NCBI GenBank assembly: GCA_037974335.1
Contig: CM075760.1
Location: forward strand, 30,898,902-30,962,901
Length of the DNA stretch: 64,000 nt
Source of the DNA: Prionace glauca
Lineage: Eukaryota > Chordata > Chondrichthyes > Carcharhiniformes > Carcharhinidae
Direction: 5' to 3'
Part shown: positions 44,231 through 55,415 of the stretch, one piece after another
Layout: every line of letters starts with the position of its first letter
Numbering within the stretch: position 1 is the stretch's first letter
Translations under genes and position numbers: made by a program
Notes under the pieces: model-generated
The model's database searches: none
Told to the model about the DNA's origin: nothing
What the model saw: the letters and a program-made list of their open reading frames with translations, nothing else

Positions 44231-44420
44231 AGAACTGAACCCAGACAGAGGAGTGGGTGAGATGGGTTTGGAAGCCCAGGAAGGAGGAAGAATGTGTGGG
44301 ATGGGGATTTGGAGATTTGAGCGAACAAGGGAGGGAAAAAATGTTCCACAGAGACCGGAATTATTTGTTTCAATTTTCTTTTCCCTAGACTGACAGTGGT
44401 TTTGTAAACTTCTTTTGCAG

Positions 44421-44780
44421 AATATTTGAAATGGAAGTTTTACAGGCAGGAAAGTCAAATCAAAATTCTTACTAAAATTTCACAGTTGCTCGATTTATCA
44501 GCACCTGAACACTGTCAATCTTAGAATGTGGAAGGAGAAATGTTTCTCTGTTTTGTCTGTGGGAAAAGATTTAAAACATCAGTGTGACTGGAAAAGCACC
44601 AAGACACACACAGTGGAGTGAGAGTGTTCCAGTGAACCAACTGTGGAAAGAGCTTTAACCAGTTACACAGCGTGAAAAAATATCCCACCATTCAAAGTGA
44701 GGTAAAACTGTACATGTTCTGTGTGCAGATGAATCTTGAACTGATTATCCAACCTGCAGAGACACAGGGATACCGGCACC
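44421..44780 (+). other. 5' UTR part of the ZNF-8 terminal exon with a relic finger
   Basis: Acceptor CTTCTTTTGCAG ends at 44420. 'aactgtggaaagagctttaaccagttacacagcgtgaaaaa' (44639-44679) reads NCGKSFNQLHSVKK, a finger remnant. From 44750 the sequence belongs to the 1573-bp inverted repeat. Confidence 0.65.
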
Positions 44781-45371
44781 ATGGAGAAAAGATGGAGATG
44801 TGGGGACTGTGGGAAGGGATTCCGTTGCCCATCTGCCCTGGAAACTCATCAACGGGTTCACACTGGGGAGAGTCCTTTCACCTGTTCCACGTGTGGGCAG
44901 GGATTTAGCAAGTCATCCACACTGCAGTCACACCTGCGTGTTCACACTGGAGAGAGGCCATTCATCTGCTCAGAGTGTGGGAAAGGATTCACTCAGTCAA
45001 CCAACTTGCTAACACACCATCGAGTTCACACCCGGGAGAGACCATTTACTTGCTCTGAGTGTGGGAAGAGATTCACTCAGTCCTCCAACCTACTGATACA
45101 CCAGCGAGTTCACACTGGAGAGAAGTCATTCATCTGCTTTGAGTGTGGGAAGAGATTCACACAGTCAGCCAACCTGCTGATACACCAGCGAATTCACACT
45201 GGAGAGAGACCTTTCACCTGCTCTGCATGTGGGAAGGGATTCAGCAGGTTATCTATCCTACAGGAGCACCAGCGCATGCACACCAGGGAGACGCCATTCA
45301 TCTGCTCTGTTTGTGGGCAGAGATTTACTTGGTCCTCCCTCCTGCTGAGACACAGGCTAGTTCACAAGTGA
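44781..45371 (+). CDS. ZNF-8: C2H2 zinc-finger protein, seven fingers
   Basis: 196 residues make exactly seven 28-residue fingers, from [18 protein letters not shown] to RHRLVHK. The ATG is in the family context ACCATGGAG, and all Cys/His ligands are kept. A usable acceptor ends at 44420, and the promoter/exon 1 at 42.8-43.46 kb lies upstream in the same direction, separated by the palindromic PLE. The array is almost identical to ZNF-9: residues differ only at 2 (E/D), 8 (D/N) and 31 (S/I). Seven fingers is short for this cluster. It is likely a functional copy, since its 5' part is undisturbed while ZNF-9 lacks the family 5' sequence. Confidence 0.9.
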   Translation: MEKRWRCGDCGKGFRCPSALETHQRVHTGESPFTCSTCGQGFSKSSTLQSHLRVHTGERPFICSECGKGFTQSTNLLTHHRVHTRERPFTCSECGKRFTQSSNLLIHQRVHTGEKSFICFECGKRFTQSANLLIHQRIHTGERPFTCSACGKGFSRLSILQEHQRMHTRETPFICSVCGQRFTWSSLLLRHRLVHK

Positions 45372-45579
45372 TTACGTGAGTTGGATTCTGCTGTTATTGT
45401 TGCTGTTAATCACATCCAGGACTGAAACGTGTCTATTCATATACAATGTTGATGGGAGGTGTGTGTCTGTCCCATTGTTTAGAGTGAATTGAAATTGTGA
45501 GTTGAACCATAGAATCCCATAGAACGGCCAGAAGAAGGCCGTTCGGCCCATCAAGGCTGCACCTACTCTGACCCCTATT

Positions 45580-46322
45580 TAAAGGGCGAAAAGCTGCAGC
45601 ATGCTACGGTGCAGAGGGACCTGGGGGTCCTTGTGCATGAGTCGCAAAAACCCAGTCTGCAGGTGCAAATGGGATGCTGGCCTTTATAGCGAGGGGGACA
45701 GAATATAAAAGCAGGGAGGTCTTGCTGCAACTGTATAGGGCACTGGTGAGGCTGCAGCTGGAGTATGGTGTGCAGTTTTGGTCACCACACTTGCGCAAGG
45801 ATATTTTGGCCTTGGAGGGAGTGCAGAGAAGGTTCACTAGGCTGATACATGAGATGAGGGGGTTGGACTATGAAGAGAGACTAAATAGACTGGGTCTGTA
45901 TTTGCTGGAGTTGAGAAGAATGAGGGGGGATCTTATAGAGACGTATAAGATAATGAAGGGAATGGATAGGTAGAGGTAGAGGTAGAGAGATTCTTCCTGC
46001 TTAGAAAGGACAGCAGGACTAGAGAGCACAGCCTCAAGATAAGGGGGGACAGTTTTGATGAGAGTTGAGGAGGAACTTCTTCACTCAAAGGGTGGTGAAT
46101 CTCTGGAATTCTCTGCCCGTTGAAGTGGTGGAGGCTACCTCGCTAAATATATTTAAGTCACGGGTAGATAGGTTTCTGATAGACAAGGGAATTAAGGGTT
46201 ATGGGGAGAAAGTGGGAAAGTGGAACTGATCCACTTCAGATCAGCCATGATCTTATTGAATGGCGGGGCAGGCTCGAAGGGCTAGATGGCCTACTCCTGC
46301 TCCTATTTCTTATGTTCTTATG
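45580..46322 (+). mobile_element. CR1 LINE, 5'-truncated (arm 1)
   Basis: From 'aaagggcgaaaagctgcag' through LYRALVRLQLEYGVQFWSP and GDLIETYKIMKGMDR to the TTCTTATGTTCTTATG tail. It lies within the inverted repeat, with about a dozen differences from the arm-2 copy. Confidence 0.85.
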
Positions 46323-47220
46323 ACTGTGGCTATTGTACTGAGATGGGTAGAAAACTGATTGGCAGACAGGAAACAAAGAATCGGATTAAACGGGTGTTTT
46401 TCCAATGGGCAGGCAGTGACTATTTGGATAACTCAGGATCAGTGCTGGGGCCTCAGTTACTCACCTGCCATGGGTCTTGGGTTTTTTTTCCAGTTTATTA
46501 TGCATCATTTTTAAAATGTTGCTTCCTAATAATCTAATTTAAAACCGTGGATAAACTCAACCCGCTTATGGAAAATCAGTGACTCTCTGATCAAGAATCT
46601 TACTGACTACTGCTTACATTCTGGTTACCGTATTATTTTTTTAAACATCCAGGCGCTGGAGAGGGTGCAGAGAAGATTTTAATGATGAGATTTTAATGTA
46701 GAAGCCAGCTCACCACCACCTTCTGAAAGGCAATCAGGGATTAGCCATAAATGCTGGCAAAGCCAGCAATGCCCACATCCCATAAATGACTTTCAAAATG
46801 TGTGTGTGTTTTTATCAGGAAAGGATTGACAGACGAGCTCTGCTTTCTTGAGAAATGAAGGCTGAGGGGTAACCTGAGCAGAGGTCCTCAAAATTATAAA
46901 AATGTTTAGACACTGAAATAGTGTTTCCTCTTGAGGGGAAGAGCAAAATGTAAAGTTTATTTATTCGTCACAAGTAAGCTTACATTAACACTGCAGTGAA
47001 GTTACTGGGAAACTGGAGACCATCAATTTAAAACAGTCATTAAGAAATCCAATAGGAAATCCAGGATAAATTTCTCCACACAGAGTGGTGAGAATATGGA
47101 AATCACAACTACAGGGAGTGAAATGAACAATCTAGACGTGTTTCAGGGGAATCTCAACAAATACTTACGAATGATTTATTTCAAAAAGACTAAAACAATA
47201 AAGTGACAGGAGATGATTTG
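46323..47220. other. Spacer of the inverted repeat, small SINE/LINE scraps
   Basis: A fragment of the second SINE family ('ggcaatcagggattagccataaatgctgg') is at 46725-46800. Otherwise nothing is recognised. Confidence 0.4.
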
Positions 47221-47222
47221 AA

Positions 47223-47346
47223 GTGTGTGTGTGTGTGTGTGAGAGACTCTGTGTGTGTGTGTGTGTGTGTGTGAGAGACTCTGTGTGTGTGTGTGTGTGT
47301 GAGACTCTGTGTGTGTGTGTGAGACTCTGTGTGTGTGTGTGTGTGC
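47223..47346 (+). repeat. (TG)n microsatellite with GAGACTC interruptions
   Basis: Four TG runs of different length are separated by 'gagactc' (one also 'gagagactc'), a regular compound microsatellite. Confidence 0.9.
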
Positions 47347-47764
47347 GTATGTTGCTTTTCATTGATGTCACAGAAACCTTCCTCTGTCTGAGCAGACAAT
47401 CTGCTCCTGAATGATGTGAATTGTACAACTCAGAGATTCTCCATTCAGAATGACCATGTGCTGTGTAAAACCTGACATCTCCACAACCAGACTCCATTTC
47501 TCCTGGAACAACGTGAAGTGACTACAATTTTCTAGATTGATTTCTTTGCTCTCAGTATTTTCTCAGTTCATAAACTCCATCATTATCCTTGAACACACCC
47601 ATGGTCTCCACTTTAAATACTTCCCTTTTCTTACCAACATCTAGCAATTGGATTGCTGCAATTACAGGAACCCATTCTGTAAATCTGATTCCCACCTAAC
47701 ACCAACCCATATCCCCATCTGAGTTCCAGATTTTAATGAGATTTCTCAAAACACAGCCAGCCAG

Positions 47765-48015
47765 GCAGCACGGTGGTTAGCATTGCTGCCTCACAGTGCT
47801 AGGAACCCGGGTCTGTGTGGAGTCTGCACATTCTCCCTGTGTATGTGGGTTTACTCCCACACTCCAAAAATGTGCAGATTAGATCGATTGGCCATGCTAA
47901 ATTGGCTCTTAGTGTCGGGGATTGGCAGGATAACTAAATGGGTTACGAGGATAGGACTGAATGGGATCATTGTCAGTATAGGCTCAGTAACTCCTTCTGT
48001 ACTGCACGGATTCAA
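47765..48015 (+). mobile_element. HE1-like tRNA-SINE
   Basis: Head 'gcagcacggtggttagcattgctgcctcacagtgctagg' with a shortened B-box region, body 'attctccctgtgtatgtggg', end 'ccttctgtactgcacgg'. Confidence 0.8.
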
Positions 48016-48185
48016 TACTGTCTGTACTATCATTACATTGGATCCAATACTGTGTTCACTAACACACTACAGCCTGACTCTTGTTATTGGAATAAAAACT
48101 GTGTTTGTTAAGCTCAGAGTAAGTAAATCAAGCCAATCCATGATGAAGGCTCATCCAGCCACGAAACATTGGCTGGAATCTCTCT

Positions 48186-48568
48186 GTAAGTCTCACAACA
48201 CCAGGTTAAAGTCCAACAGGTTTATTTGGTGGCACAAGCCACAAGCTTTTGGAGTGCCGACCTTCATCAGGGGAGTGGAAGACCTGTTCGCAAACAAGTC
48301 ATATAAAGACACAAACTCAATTTACAAAATAATGGTTGAAATGTGAGTTTTTACAGGTAATAAAGTCTTAAAGTACAGACAGTGTGAGTGGAGAGAGGGT
48401 TAAACACAGGTTAAAGAGACGTGTATTATCTCCAGACAGGACAGTTAGTGAGATTTTGCAAGCCCAGGTGAGTCGTGGGGATTACAGGTAGTACGGCATG
48501 AACCCAAGATCCCAGTTGAGGCCGTCCTCGTGTGCGGAATTGGCTATTAGTGTCTGCTCAGCCATTCA
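48186..48568 (-). mobile_element. Penelope-like element 3' part, antisense
   Basis: 'gtctcacaacaccaggttaaagtcc' to 'gaacccaagatcccagttgaggcc' matches the 3' UTR and terminal repeat of the PLE at 14084-14450. The endonuclease is not included. Confidence 0.75.
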
Positions 48569-48589
48569 CAGAAAAGCTATTCTATTGAA

Positions 48590-49112
48590 TGGCGGGGTAT
48601 TTACCCAGCATCACTCGCGGCGGTGAATGTCTCCTATCCTCGTCACACTGTAGCACTGCGCAGGCGCAGAACTGCCCCAGTCTGGAGCATGCGCAGTGGC
48701 AGTGCTGGACGGAGGAAGCTGCTGCTTTCTTGTCTCTGCGGCGGGTAAGGTAGCGGCGAGTCCGAGCGATCGGAGGGCGCAGGGAGGTGATCGGAATAGG
48801 TTTATAAATACCAAGTAAAAGCATTGAACCCCGAATCAGAAGGTCCAGGCCAGCCCCGCGGTTGTCCGGAATCACCCCGCTTCCAGCCGTTAGAGACCCC
48901 GGTTAAACAGCCGCCATCTTGAGAGGGAGCCGTGTGCGGAGGTGCGCATGCGTGGCCAGCCCTGTCAGCAGGAGGAGATAATGTTGTTGCTGACAGCAGC
49001 AGGAACAATCCTGACTGTGTCCCCACCCCCAGCAAAACTAGGGAACATTTTCCAGCACTTGATCAATGGCCTCTCCCTGGAGAGGGAGCATGCGGTGTCC
49101 GCGGGCGCAGTC
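48590..49112 (+). promoter_or_regulatory. CpG-rich promoter
   Basis: NRF1-type GAGCATGCGCAG (48686) and GTGCGCATGCG (48941), a perfect YY1-like CCGCCATCTTG (48912), and 'gcgcaggcgcag'. Homologous to the orphan promoter at 20.1-20.5 kb. The next + strand ZNF is ZNF-10 (acceptor 53097); an arm of the inverted repeat and LINEs now lie between. Confidence 0.6.
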
Positions 49113-49119
49113 GATGCCT

Positions 49120-49352
49120 TAAGAACATAAGAAATAGGATAGGCTATCTAGCCCTTCGAGCCTGCCCCGCCATTCAATAAGATCGTGGCTGATCTGAAGT
49201 GGATCAGTTCCACTTTCCCTCTTTCTCCCCGTAACCCTGAATTCCCTTGTCTGTCAGAAACCTATCTACCCGTGACTTAAATATATTTAGTGAGGTAGCC
49301 TCCACCACTTCAATGGGCAGAGAATTCCCTTGATTCACCACCTTTTGAGTGA
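49120..49352 (-). mobile_element. CR1 3' end, antisense
   Basis: 'ttaagaacataagaaataggatagg...attcaataagatcgtggctg' and a following ORF2 tail. Adjacent to the promoter. Confidence 0.85.
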
Positions 49353-49589
49353 GTTCCGCCTTCCGCGCCCGCTGGACACCGCAGGGGCTGAGGTGCATGA
49401 CAGACCCCGACAATTGCATTTTGATTTGATGTGTTTTAAGTTTCTTTTGTACTTTTTGTTTTTGTTCGGGCCGTTCCCCCTTCCTTTTGGGGAGCTGCCC
49501 CTTTTACTTTGTCCTAATGTAATTTGACTTTGTTTATTTGGTTTGGCCTTAAAAGAGTTTGATCCATGGCCTCATGTGCTGTGGTGTTT

Positions 49590-50185
49590 CAAAATCTACA
49601 TTGAATCCAAGAGTTGGGATGTCTTGTTGAAGTTGTACAAGACCACACTTGGAGTACTGTGGAGTTCTGTTCATCCTATTATAGAAAGGATATTATTAAA
49701 CTAGAAAGAGTGCAGAAAAGATTTACTAGGATTCCAACGGGACTTGATGGATTGAGTTATAAGGAGAGGCTGGATAGACTGTGACTTTTTTCTCTGGAGT
49801 GTAGGAGGCTGAGGGGTGATCTTATCGAGGTCTATAAAATAATGAGGGGCACAGATCAGCGAGACAGTCAATATCTTTTCCCAAAGGTAGGGGAGTCTAA
49901 AACTAGAGGGCATAGCTTTAAGGTGAGAGGGGAAATACAAAAGTGTCCAGAAAGGCAATTTTTTCACATAGAGGGTGGTGAGTGTCTGGAACAAGCTGCC
50001 AGAGGCAGTAGTAGAGGGGGGTACAATTTTGTCCATTAAAAAGCATTTAGACAGTTACATAGGAGAGGATGGCTATAGAGGGATATGGGCCAAACGTGGG
50101 CAATTGGGATTAATTTAGTGGTTTAAAAAAAGGGGCTGCATTGAGAAGTTAGATCGAAAGGCCTGTTTCCATGCTGTAAACCTCT
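49590..50185 (+). mobile_element. Older CR1 LINE fragment
   Basis: 'gggatgtcttgttgaagttgtac', 'attgagttataaggagaggctgg' and the end 'tcgaaaggcctgtttccatgctgtaaacctctatgactc'. Same subfamily as 36089-36690. Confidence 0.75.
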
Positions 50186-50604
50186 ATGACTCAATTACAT
50201 ACTTTTTACTTGTTGTGAGATTTCCTGCCTCTACCACCTTTCCTCCGTTTCTCTCTCCATGGACTCTGACCAGAATTCTCTGGCCATTCATGCCGGTAGG
50301 ATTCTGCATTCCTGCCGGCAGCACACACCTCCGCCCGTGGGTTTTCTGCTGGTGTGGGGTGATGTTAATGGGAATTCCCATGGGGAGCAGTTGATCAGAG
50401 AATCCTGCTGCTAGCAAACATCACATCACTTCCCATCAGCGGGAAACACACTGCTGGGAGGCCGGAGAATCTTACCCACTGTCTGACCTGTGAGTATTTC
50501 CAGCATTTTCTGTGTTTATTTCAGATATCCCACAGCTGCTCTATTTTGCTATTATTTTATTGGAGGCATTGCTCACAGAACCAACTTTAGAAACACGATT
50601 GACT

Positions 50605-51095
50605 AATTTTTTTAATCCACAGATGCTCTGGTCCGCCTTGTTGTCCAACAAGGGGCATACACGCGATGGGTCGTGCGAGGGCTGCTCTTGGATGTTGCTT
50701 CGAGAGTTGCCTAGTGCTTCATGTCGTTAGCGTACACTGAAACTGATGGGCAACATGACTGCTCAGTGACTATCACTGTTTGTTGTGCAGATACATGGAT
50801 TTGGGCCAGTATCTGTGGGAGTTTGCACATTCTCCCCGTGCTTGGATGGGTTATCTCCGGGAGCTCAGGTTTCCTCCCACACCCCAAAAAACGTGCACTT
50901 AGGCTGATTGGCAGTAACACATTGTCCCTAAATTAGTCTCCCCTCAATCTGGTTATAATTCCTTTATTGTGGAGTCCAATAGGCGTAGACAAAGGTCGTA
51001 GGGAGAAGAGGGCACTCACAATGTTAAAATGGTGGCACAGGCTCATTGGGCCGAAGGGCCGGTTTCCCAGGCTGTGTTGTTCTCTGTTCTTTGTA
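50605..51095 (+). mobile_element. CR1-tailed element with SINE-like middle (third copy)
   Basis: 'ttttaatccacagatgctctggtccgcc', 'gggctgctcttggatgttgc', an HE1-like segment and 'cattgggccgaagggccggtttcc' with a TTCTCTGTTCTTTG tail. Collinear with 21840-22245 and 9995-10436. Confidence 0.7.
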
Positions 51096-51362
51096 ATTAT
51101 GAAACAAAATGCTGGAAAATCTCAACAGGTCAGACAGCATCTGTGGGGATGGAACTAAAGTCTGAAACATTGACTCTGTTCTCTCTCACAGATCAGCTCC
51201 TGTGATCCTTGAGTGGAGTTTGAGGGATTGGAAGATTCTGTTAAGGTCCTGGTTAGTTGTGAGTAAATAAAATCCCTATTCTTCACTTCCTGCCTCTTTC
51301 CCTCTCCTCCCATGTATCCAATAGTCATGTGTAGACCCACCTCCCTTCCCTGAAGGGTGTTA

Positions 51363-52110
51363 CATAAGAACATAAGAAATAGGAGCAGGAGTAGGCCATC
51401 TAGCCCTTCGAACCTGCCCCGCCATTCAATAAGATCATGGCTGATCTGAAGTGGATCAGTTCCACTTTCCCACTTTCTCCCCATAACCCTTAATTCCCTT
51501 GTCTATCAGAAACCTATCTACCCGTGACTTAAATATATTTAGCGAGGTAGCCTCCACCACTTCAACGGGCAGAGAATTCCAGAGATTCACTACCCTTTGA
51601 GTGAAGAAGTTCCTCCTCAACTCTCATCTAAACTGTCCCCCCTTATCTTGAGGCTGTGCCCTCTAGTCCTGCTGTCCTTTCTAAGCAGGAAGAATCTCTC
51701 TACCTCTACCTCTACCTATCCATCCCCTTCATTATCTTATACGTCTCTATAAGATCCCCCCTCATTCTTCTCAATTCCAGCAAATACAGACCCAGTCTAT
51801 TTAGTCTCTCTTCATAGTCCAACCCCCTCATCTCCGGTATCAGCCTAGTGAACCTCCTCTGCACTCCCTCCAAGGCCAAAATATCCTTGCGCAAGTGCGG
51901 CGACCAAAACTGCACACCGTACTCCAGCTGCGGCCTCACCAGTGCCCTATACAGTTGCAGCAAGACCTCCCTGCTTTTATATTCTGTCCCCCTCGCTATA
52001 AAGGCCAGTATCCCATTTGCACCTGCAGACTGGGTTTTTGCGACTCATGCACAAGGACCCCCAGGTCCCTCTGCACCGTAGCATGCTGCAGCTTTTCGCC
52101 CTTTAAATAG
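51363..52110 (-). mobile_element. CR1 LINE, 5'-truncated (arm 2)
   Basis: Reverse complement of the CR1 at 45580-46322, including the same 5' truncation point ('ccctatttaaagggcg'). The shared break shows that the LINE was there before the duplication. Confidence 0.85.
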
Positions 52111-52313
52111 GGGTCAGAGTAGGTGCAGCCTTGATGGGCCGAACGGCCTTCTTCTGGCCGTTCTATGGGATTCTATGGTTCAACTCACAATTTCAATTCA
52201 CTCTAAACAATGGGACAGACACACACCTCCCATCAACATTGTATATGAATAGACACGTTTCAGTCCTGGATGTGATTAACAGCAACAATAACAGCAGAAT
52301 CCAACTCACGTAA

Positions 52314-52904
52314 TCACTTGTGAACTAGCCTGTGTCTCAGCAGGAGGGAGGACCAAGTAAATCTCTGCCCACAAACAGAGCAGATGAATGGCGTCTCCCT
52401 GGTGTGCATGCGCTGGTGCTCCTGTAGGATAGATAACCTGCTGAATCCCTTCCCACATGCAGAGCAGGTGAAAGGTCTCTCTCCAGTGTGAATTCGCTGG
52501 TGTATCAGCAGGTTGGCTGACTGTGTGAATCTCTTCCCACACTCAAAGCAGATGAATGACTTCTCTCCAGTGTGAACTCGCTGGTGTATCAGTAGGTTGG
52601 AGGACTGAGTGAATCTCTTCCCACACTCAGAGCAAGTAAATGGTCTCTCCCGGGTGTGAACTCGATGGTGTGTTAGCAAGTTGGTTGACTGAGTGAATCC
52701 TTTCCCACACTCTGAGCAGATGAATGGCCTCTCTCCAGTGTGAACACGCAGGTGTGACTGCAGTGTGGATGACTTGCTAAATCCCTGCCCACACGTGGAA
52801 CAGGTGAAAGGAATCTCCCCAGTGTGAACCCGTTGATGAGTTTCCAGAGCAGATGGGCAACGGAATCCCTTCCCACAGTTCCCACATCTCCATCTTTTGT
52901 CCAT
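52314..52904 (-). CDS. ZNF-9: C2H2 zinc-finger protein, seven fingers (twin of ZNF-8)
   Basis: From the family ATG at 52904 ([18 protein letters not shown]) seven fingers run to RHRLVHK. The frame is also open to another ATG at 53018, which would add [20 protein letters not shown] and more; this extension is unlike any other ZNF here and is probably not ancestral. Homology to ZNF-8 stops at 52935, so the usual 5' UTR with relic finger and acceptor is missing. Gene 10 begins only 300 bp away in the opposite direction. Without a recognisable promoter or acceptor it may be silent, or driven from shared sequence near 53.05 kb. Confidence 0.75.
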   Translation of the reverse strand: MDKRWRCGNCGKGFRCPSALETHQRVHTGEIPFTCSTCGQGFSKSSTLQSHLRVHTGERPFICSECGKGFTQSTNLLTHHRVHTRERPFTCSECGKRFTQSSNLLIHQRVHTGEKSFICFECGKRFTQSANLLIHQRIHTGERPFTCSACGKGFSRLSILQEHQRMHTRETPFICSVCGQRFTWSSLLLRHRLVHK

Positions 52905-53204
52905 GGTCCCGGTATCCCTGTGTCTCTGCAGGTTGAGCCAGTTGGGTTTTTGTGGAGATTGAGCAGTTTTCATGATCACTTTTTCCTCCTGCTGGCCCCA
53001 CAAATTTACTACATTCATTCAGCTCACATTCACAGGTTGCTTTTGTGTTTGTGTGAATTCTCTCTCACTCCCTTTTTTTCTTTTTTTAAAATCACAGGAT
53101 TGAGGAGGAGGGGGATTGACAATCGGGAATCTCGAATCAAACATCACACCAGAATCTGAGAATCATCCAGTTTGTCATAACCTGAATATCACAGGACTTC
53201 CAAC

Positions 53205-55415
53205 ATGGAAGGAAACAGTCCCGTTCTCAGCGGGGAGAAACGGTACACGTGTTCTGTGTGTGGACAAAGATTCAGCCAATCATCTGGCCTTTTGAAACAT
53301 CAGCGAGCTCACACTGGAGGCAGGCTGTTCATTTGCAGTGTTTGTGGGAAAGGATTTACTCGATCATTCACCCTTCTCAGACACCAACGAGTTCACACTG
53401 GGGAGAGGCCGTTTACCTGCTCTGTGTGTGGAAAGGAATTCACTCAGTTATCCTGCCTGCTGACACACCAACACACTCACACTGGGGAGAGGCTCTTCAC
53501 CTGCTCTGAATGTGGGAAGGGATTCATTAATTCAACTAATTTACAGACACACCAGCGTGTTCACACTGGAGAGAGGCCTTTCACCTGCCCTGCGTGTGGC
53601 AACGGATTCACAAATTCATCCAACCTGCAGAGACACCAGCGAGTTCACACTGGGGACACCCCGTTCACCTGCTCTGTGTGTGGAAGGGAATTCACTCAGT
53701 TATCCCATCTGCAGAGACACCAGCGAGTTCACACTGGGGAGAGACCATTTACCTGTTCTGATTGTGGAAAGGAATTCACTCAGTTATCTCACCTGCAGAG
53801 ACACCAGCGAGTTCATACGGGGGAGAGACCATTCACCTGCTCCGAGTGTGGGAAGGGATTCACTCAGGCAAATGACCTGCTCAGACACAAACGGGTTCAC
53901 ACTGGGGAGAGACCATTTATCTGCTCTGAGTGTGGGAAGGGATTCACTCAATCAAATGACCTGCTCAGACACCATCGGGCGCACACTGGGGAGAGACCAT
54001 TTATCTGCTCTGAGTGTGGGAAGGGATTCACTCGGTCATCCCACCTATTGGATCACCAGAGAATTCACACTGAGGAGAGACCATTTATCTGCTCTGAGTG
54101 TGGGAAGGGATTCACTACCTTATCCAGCTGGGAGGGGCACAAGCGAGTTCACATTGAGGCAAGAACTTTGAGCTGCACCGAGCCTGGGAAGGGAGTCACA
54201 GTCTCACCCAGTCAGCAGGGACACCGGAGAGTTCAGACTGAGGACGGTCCGGTTCCCCGCCCCGAGGACGGTCCGGTTCCTCGTCCCGAGGACGGTCCGG
54301 TTCCCCGCCCCGAGGACGGTCCGGTTCTCCGCCCCGAGGACGGTCCGGTTCCCCGCCCCGAGGACGGTCCGGTTCCCCGCCCCGAGGACGGTCCGGTTCC
54401 CAGCCCCGAGGACGGTCCGGTTCCTCGTCCCGAGGACGGTCCGGTTCCCCGCCCCGAGGACGGTCCGGTTCTCCGCCCCGAGGACGGTCCGGTTCCCCGC
54501 CCCGAGGACGGTCCGGTTCCCCGCCCCGAGGACGGTCCGGTTCCCCGCCCCGAGGACGGTCCGGTTCCCCGCCCCGAGTCTGGGAAGGGATTCATTCCGT
54601 TCTCTAACCTGCTGACAGACGAACGAGGCGAGACTGATGAAAGACCTTTTACATGTCCAGGCGGTGGGACTTGTTTTCAGAGTTCTGTGGAATCGGGGTC
54701 CCATCAACACGGTCACACTGACGAGAGACTATTCAGCTGCTCTCACTGTGGGGCTGCGTTCACACGATCGTCTGACCTCACTGAACACCAATGCACACAC
54801 TCTGGGGAAAAGCTCCTCACTTTCCCCAAACGTGGAAAGGGATTCACTCGGTCATCCAACCTGCTGACACACCAGCAAGGTCGCAGTGTGAAGAGGGGGT
54901 TCACTTGTCCCGAGTGTGGGAAGGGATTTACTCAGTCAACCAACCTGCTGAGACACCAGCGGGTTCACACCGGGGAGAGGCCCTTCCTCTGCTCCGAGTG
55001 TGGGAGGGGATTCACTGAGTTATGCAACCTGATGACACACCAACGGGTTCACACCGGGGAGAGGCCCTTCCTCTGCTCCGAGTGTGGGAAGAGTTTTATT
55101 AATTCCACTAACCTGCTGCGGCACCAGCGAGTTCACACTGAGGAGAGACCATTCATGTGCTCTGAGTGTGGGAAGAGATTCACTCAGTTACCACATCTAC
55201 AGAGACACCAGCGAGTTCACACAGGGGAGAAGCTGTTCGCCTGCACTGTGTGTGAGAAGGGATTCGCTCAGTTATCGCACCTGGTAAGACACCAGCGAGT
55301 TCACACCGGGGAGAAACCATTCACCTGCTCCCAGTGTGGGAGGGAATTCACCCAGTCAAATGACTTGCTGAGACACCAGAGAGTTCACACTGAGGAGAGA
55401 CCCTTCATGTGCTGA
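53205..55415 (+). CDS. ZNF-10: large C2H2 protein with an eight-residue tandem repeat between two finger arrays
   Basis: 736 residues. The terminal exon starts after acceptor CTTTTTTTAAAATCACAG (ends 53097); ATG 53205 opens [16 protein letters not shown]. Residues about 15-320 hold eleven canonical fingers and one decayed one. Residues about 345-457 are 14 copies of PEDGPVPR. Then come decayed fingers, one good finger ([11 protein letters not shown]), another decayed unit and six good fingers ([11 protein letters not shown] onward), 18 canonical in total. The frame ends at TGA 55413, where 2 bases are missing relative to sibling fingers; decayed fingers continue to about 55.8 kb. The proline/acid-rich repeat is probably a flexible spacer. 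AATAAA lies at 55926 and 55946. The 5' exons were not identified; the 48.6-49.1 kb promoter is a candidate. Confidence 0.9.
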   Translation: MEGNSPVLSGEKRYTCSVCGQRFSQSSGLLKHQRAHTGGRLFICSVCGKGFTRSFTLLRHQRVHTGERPFTCSVCGKEFTQLSCLLTHQHTHTGERLFTCSECGKGFINSTNLQTHQRVHTGERPFTCPACGNGFTNSSNLQRHQRVHTGDTPFTCSVCGREFTQLSHLQRHQRVHTGERPFTCSDCGKEFTQLSHLQRHQRVHTGERPFTCSECGKGFTQANDLLRHKRVHTGERPFICSECGKGFTQSNDLLRHHRAHTGERPFICSECGKGFTRSSHLLDHQRIHTEERPFICSECGKGFTTLSSWEGHKRVHIEARTLSCTEPGKGVTVSPSQQGHRRVQTEDGPVPRPEDGPVPRPEDGPVPRPEDGPVLRPEDGPVPRPEDGPVPRPEDGPVPSPEDGPVPRPEDGPVPRPEDGPVLRPEDGPVPRPEDGPVPRPEDGPVPRPEDGPVPRPESGKGFIPFSNLLTDERGETDERPFTCPGGGTCFQSSVESGSHQHGHTDERLFSCSHCGAAFTRSSDLTEHQCTHSGEKLLTFPKRGKGFTRSSNLLTHQQGRSVKRGFTCPECGKGFTQSTNLLRHQRVHTGERPFLCSECGRGFTELCNLMTHQRVHTGERPFLCSECGKSFINSTNLLRHQRVHTEERPFMCSECGKRFTQLPHLQRHQRVHTGEKLFACTVCEKGFAQLSHLVRHQRVHTGEKPFTCSQCGREFTQSNDLLRHQRVHTEERPFMC
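54238..54575 (+). repeat. 24-bp coding minisatellite, 14 units
   Basis: The unit is GAGGACGGTCCGGTTCCCCGCCCC. Variants recur with a six-unit (144-bp) period: 'cctcgtccc' in units 2 and 8, 'ctccgcccc' in units 4 and 10. The array keeps frame and is free of stops in two antisense frames as well. It is extremely GC- and CpG-rich. Confidence 0.95.

Larger units (their letters stand above)
44750..46322 (+). repeat. 1573-bp inverted repeat, arm 1
   Basis: Reverse complement of 51363-52935 with no net length change. It starts at a finger-like 'caacctgcagagacac' and ends exactly at a CR1 tail (TTCTTATG). The spacer is 5040 bp. Confidence 0.92.
51363..52935 (-). repeat. 1573-bp inverted repeat, arm 2
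   Basis: Same length as arm 1 (44750-46322). By eye, differences cluster in the first about 120 bp of the ZNF side and within the LINE; none was seen in the roughly 790 bp between. Confidence 0.92.

Noticed and set aside
54204-54716. Antisense ORFs of 170 and 120 residues (GRGTGPSS repeats)
   Set aside because: By-products of the 24-bp minisatellite, which has no stop in these frames. No start context or homology supports them.
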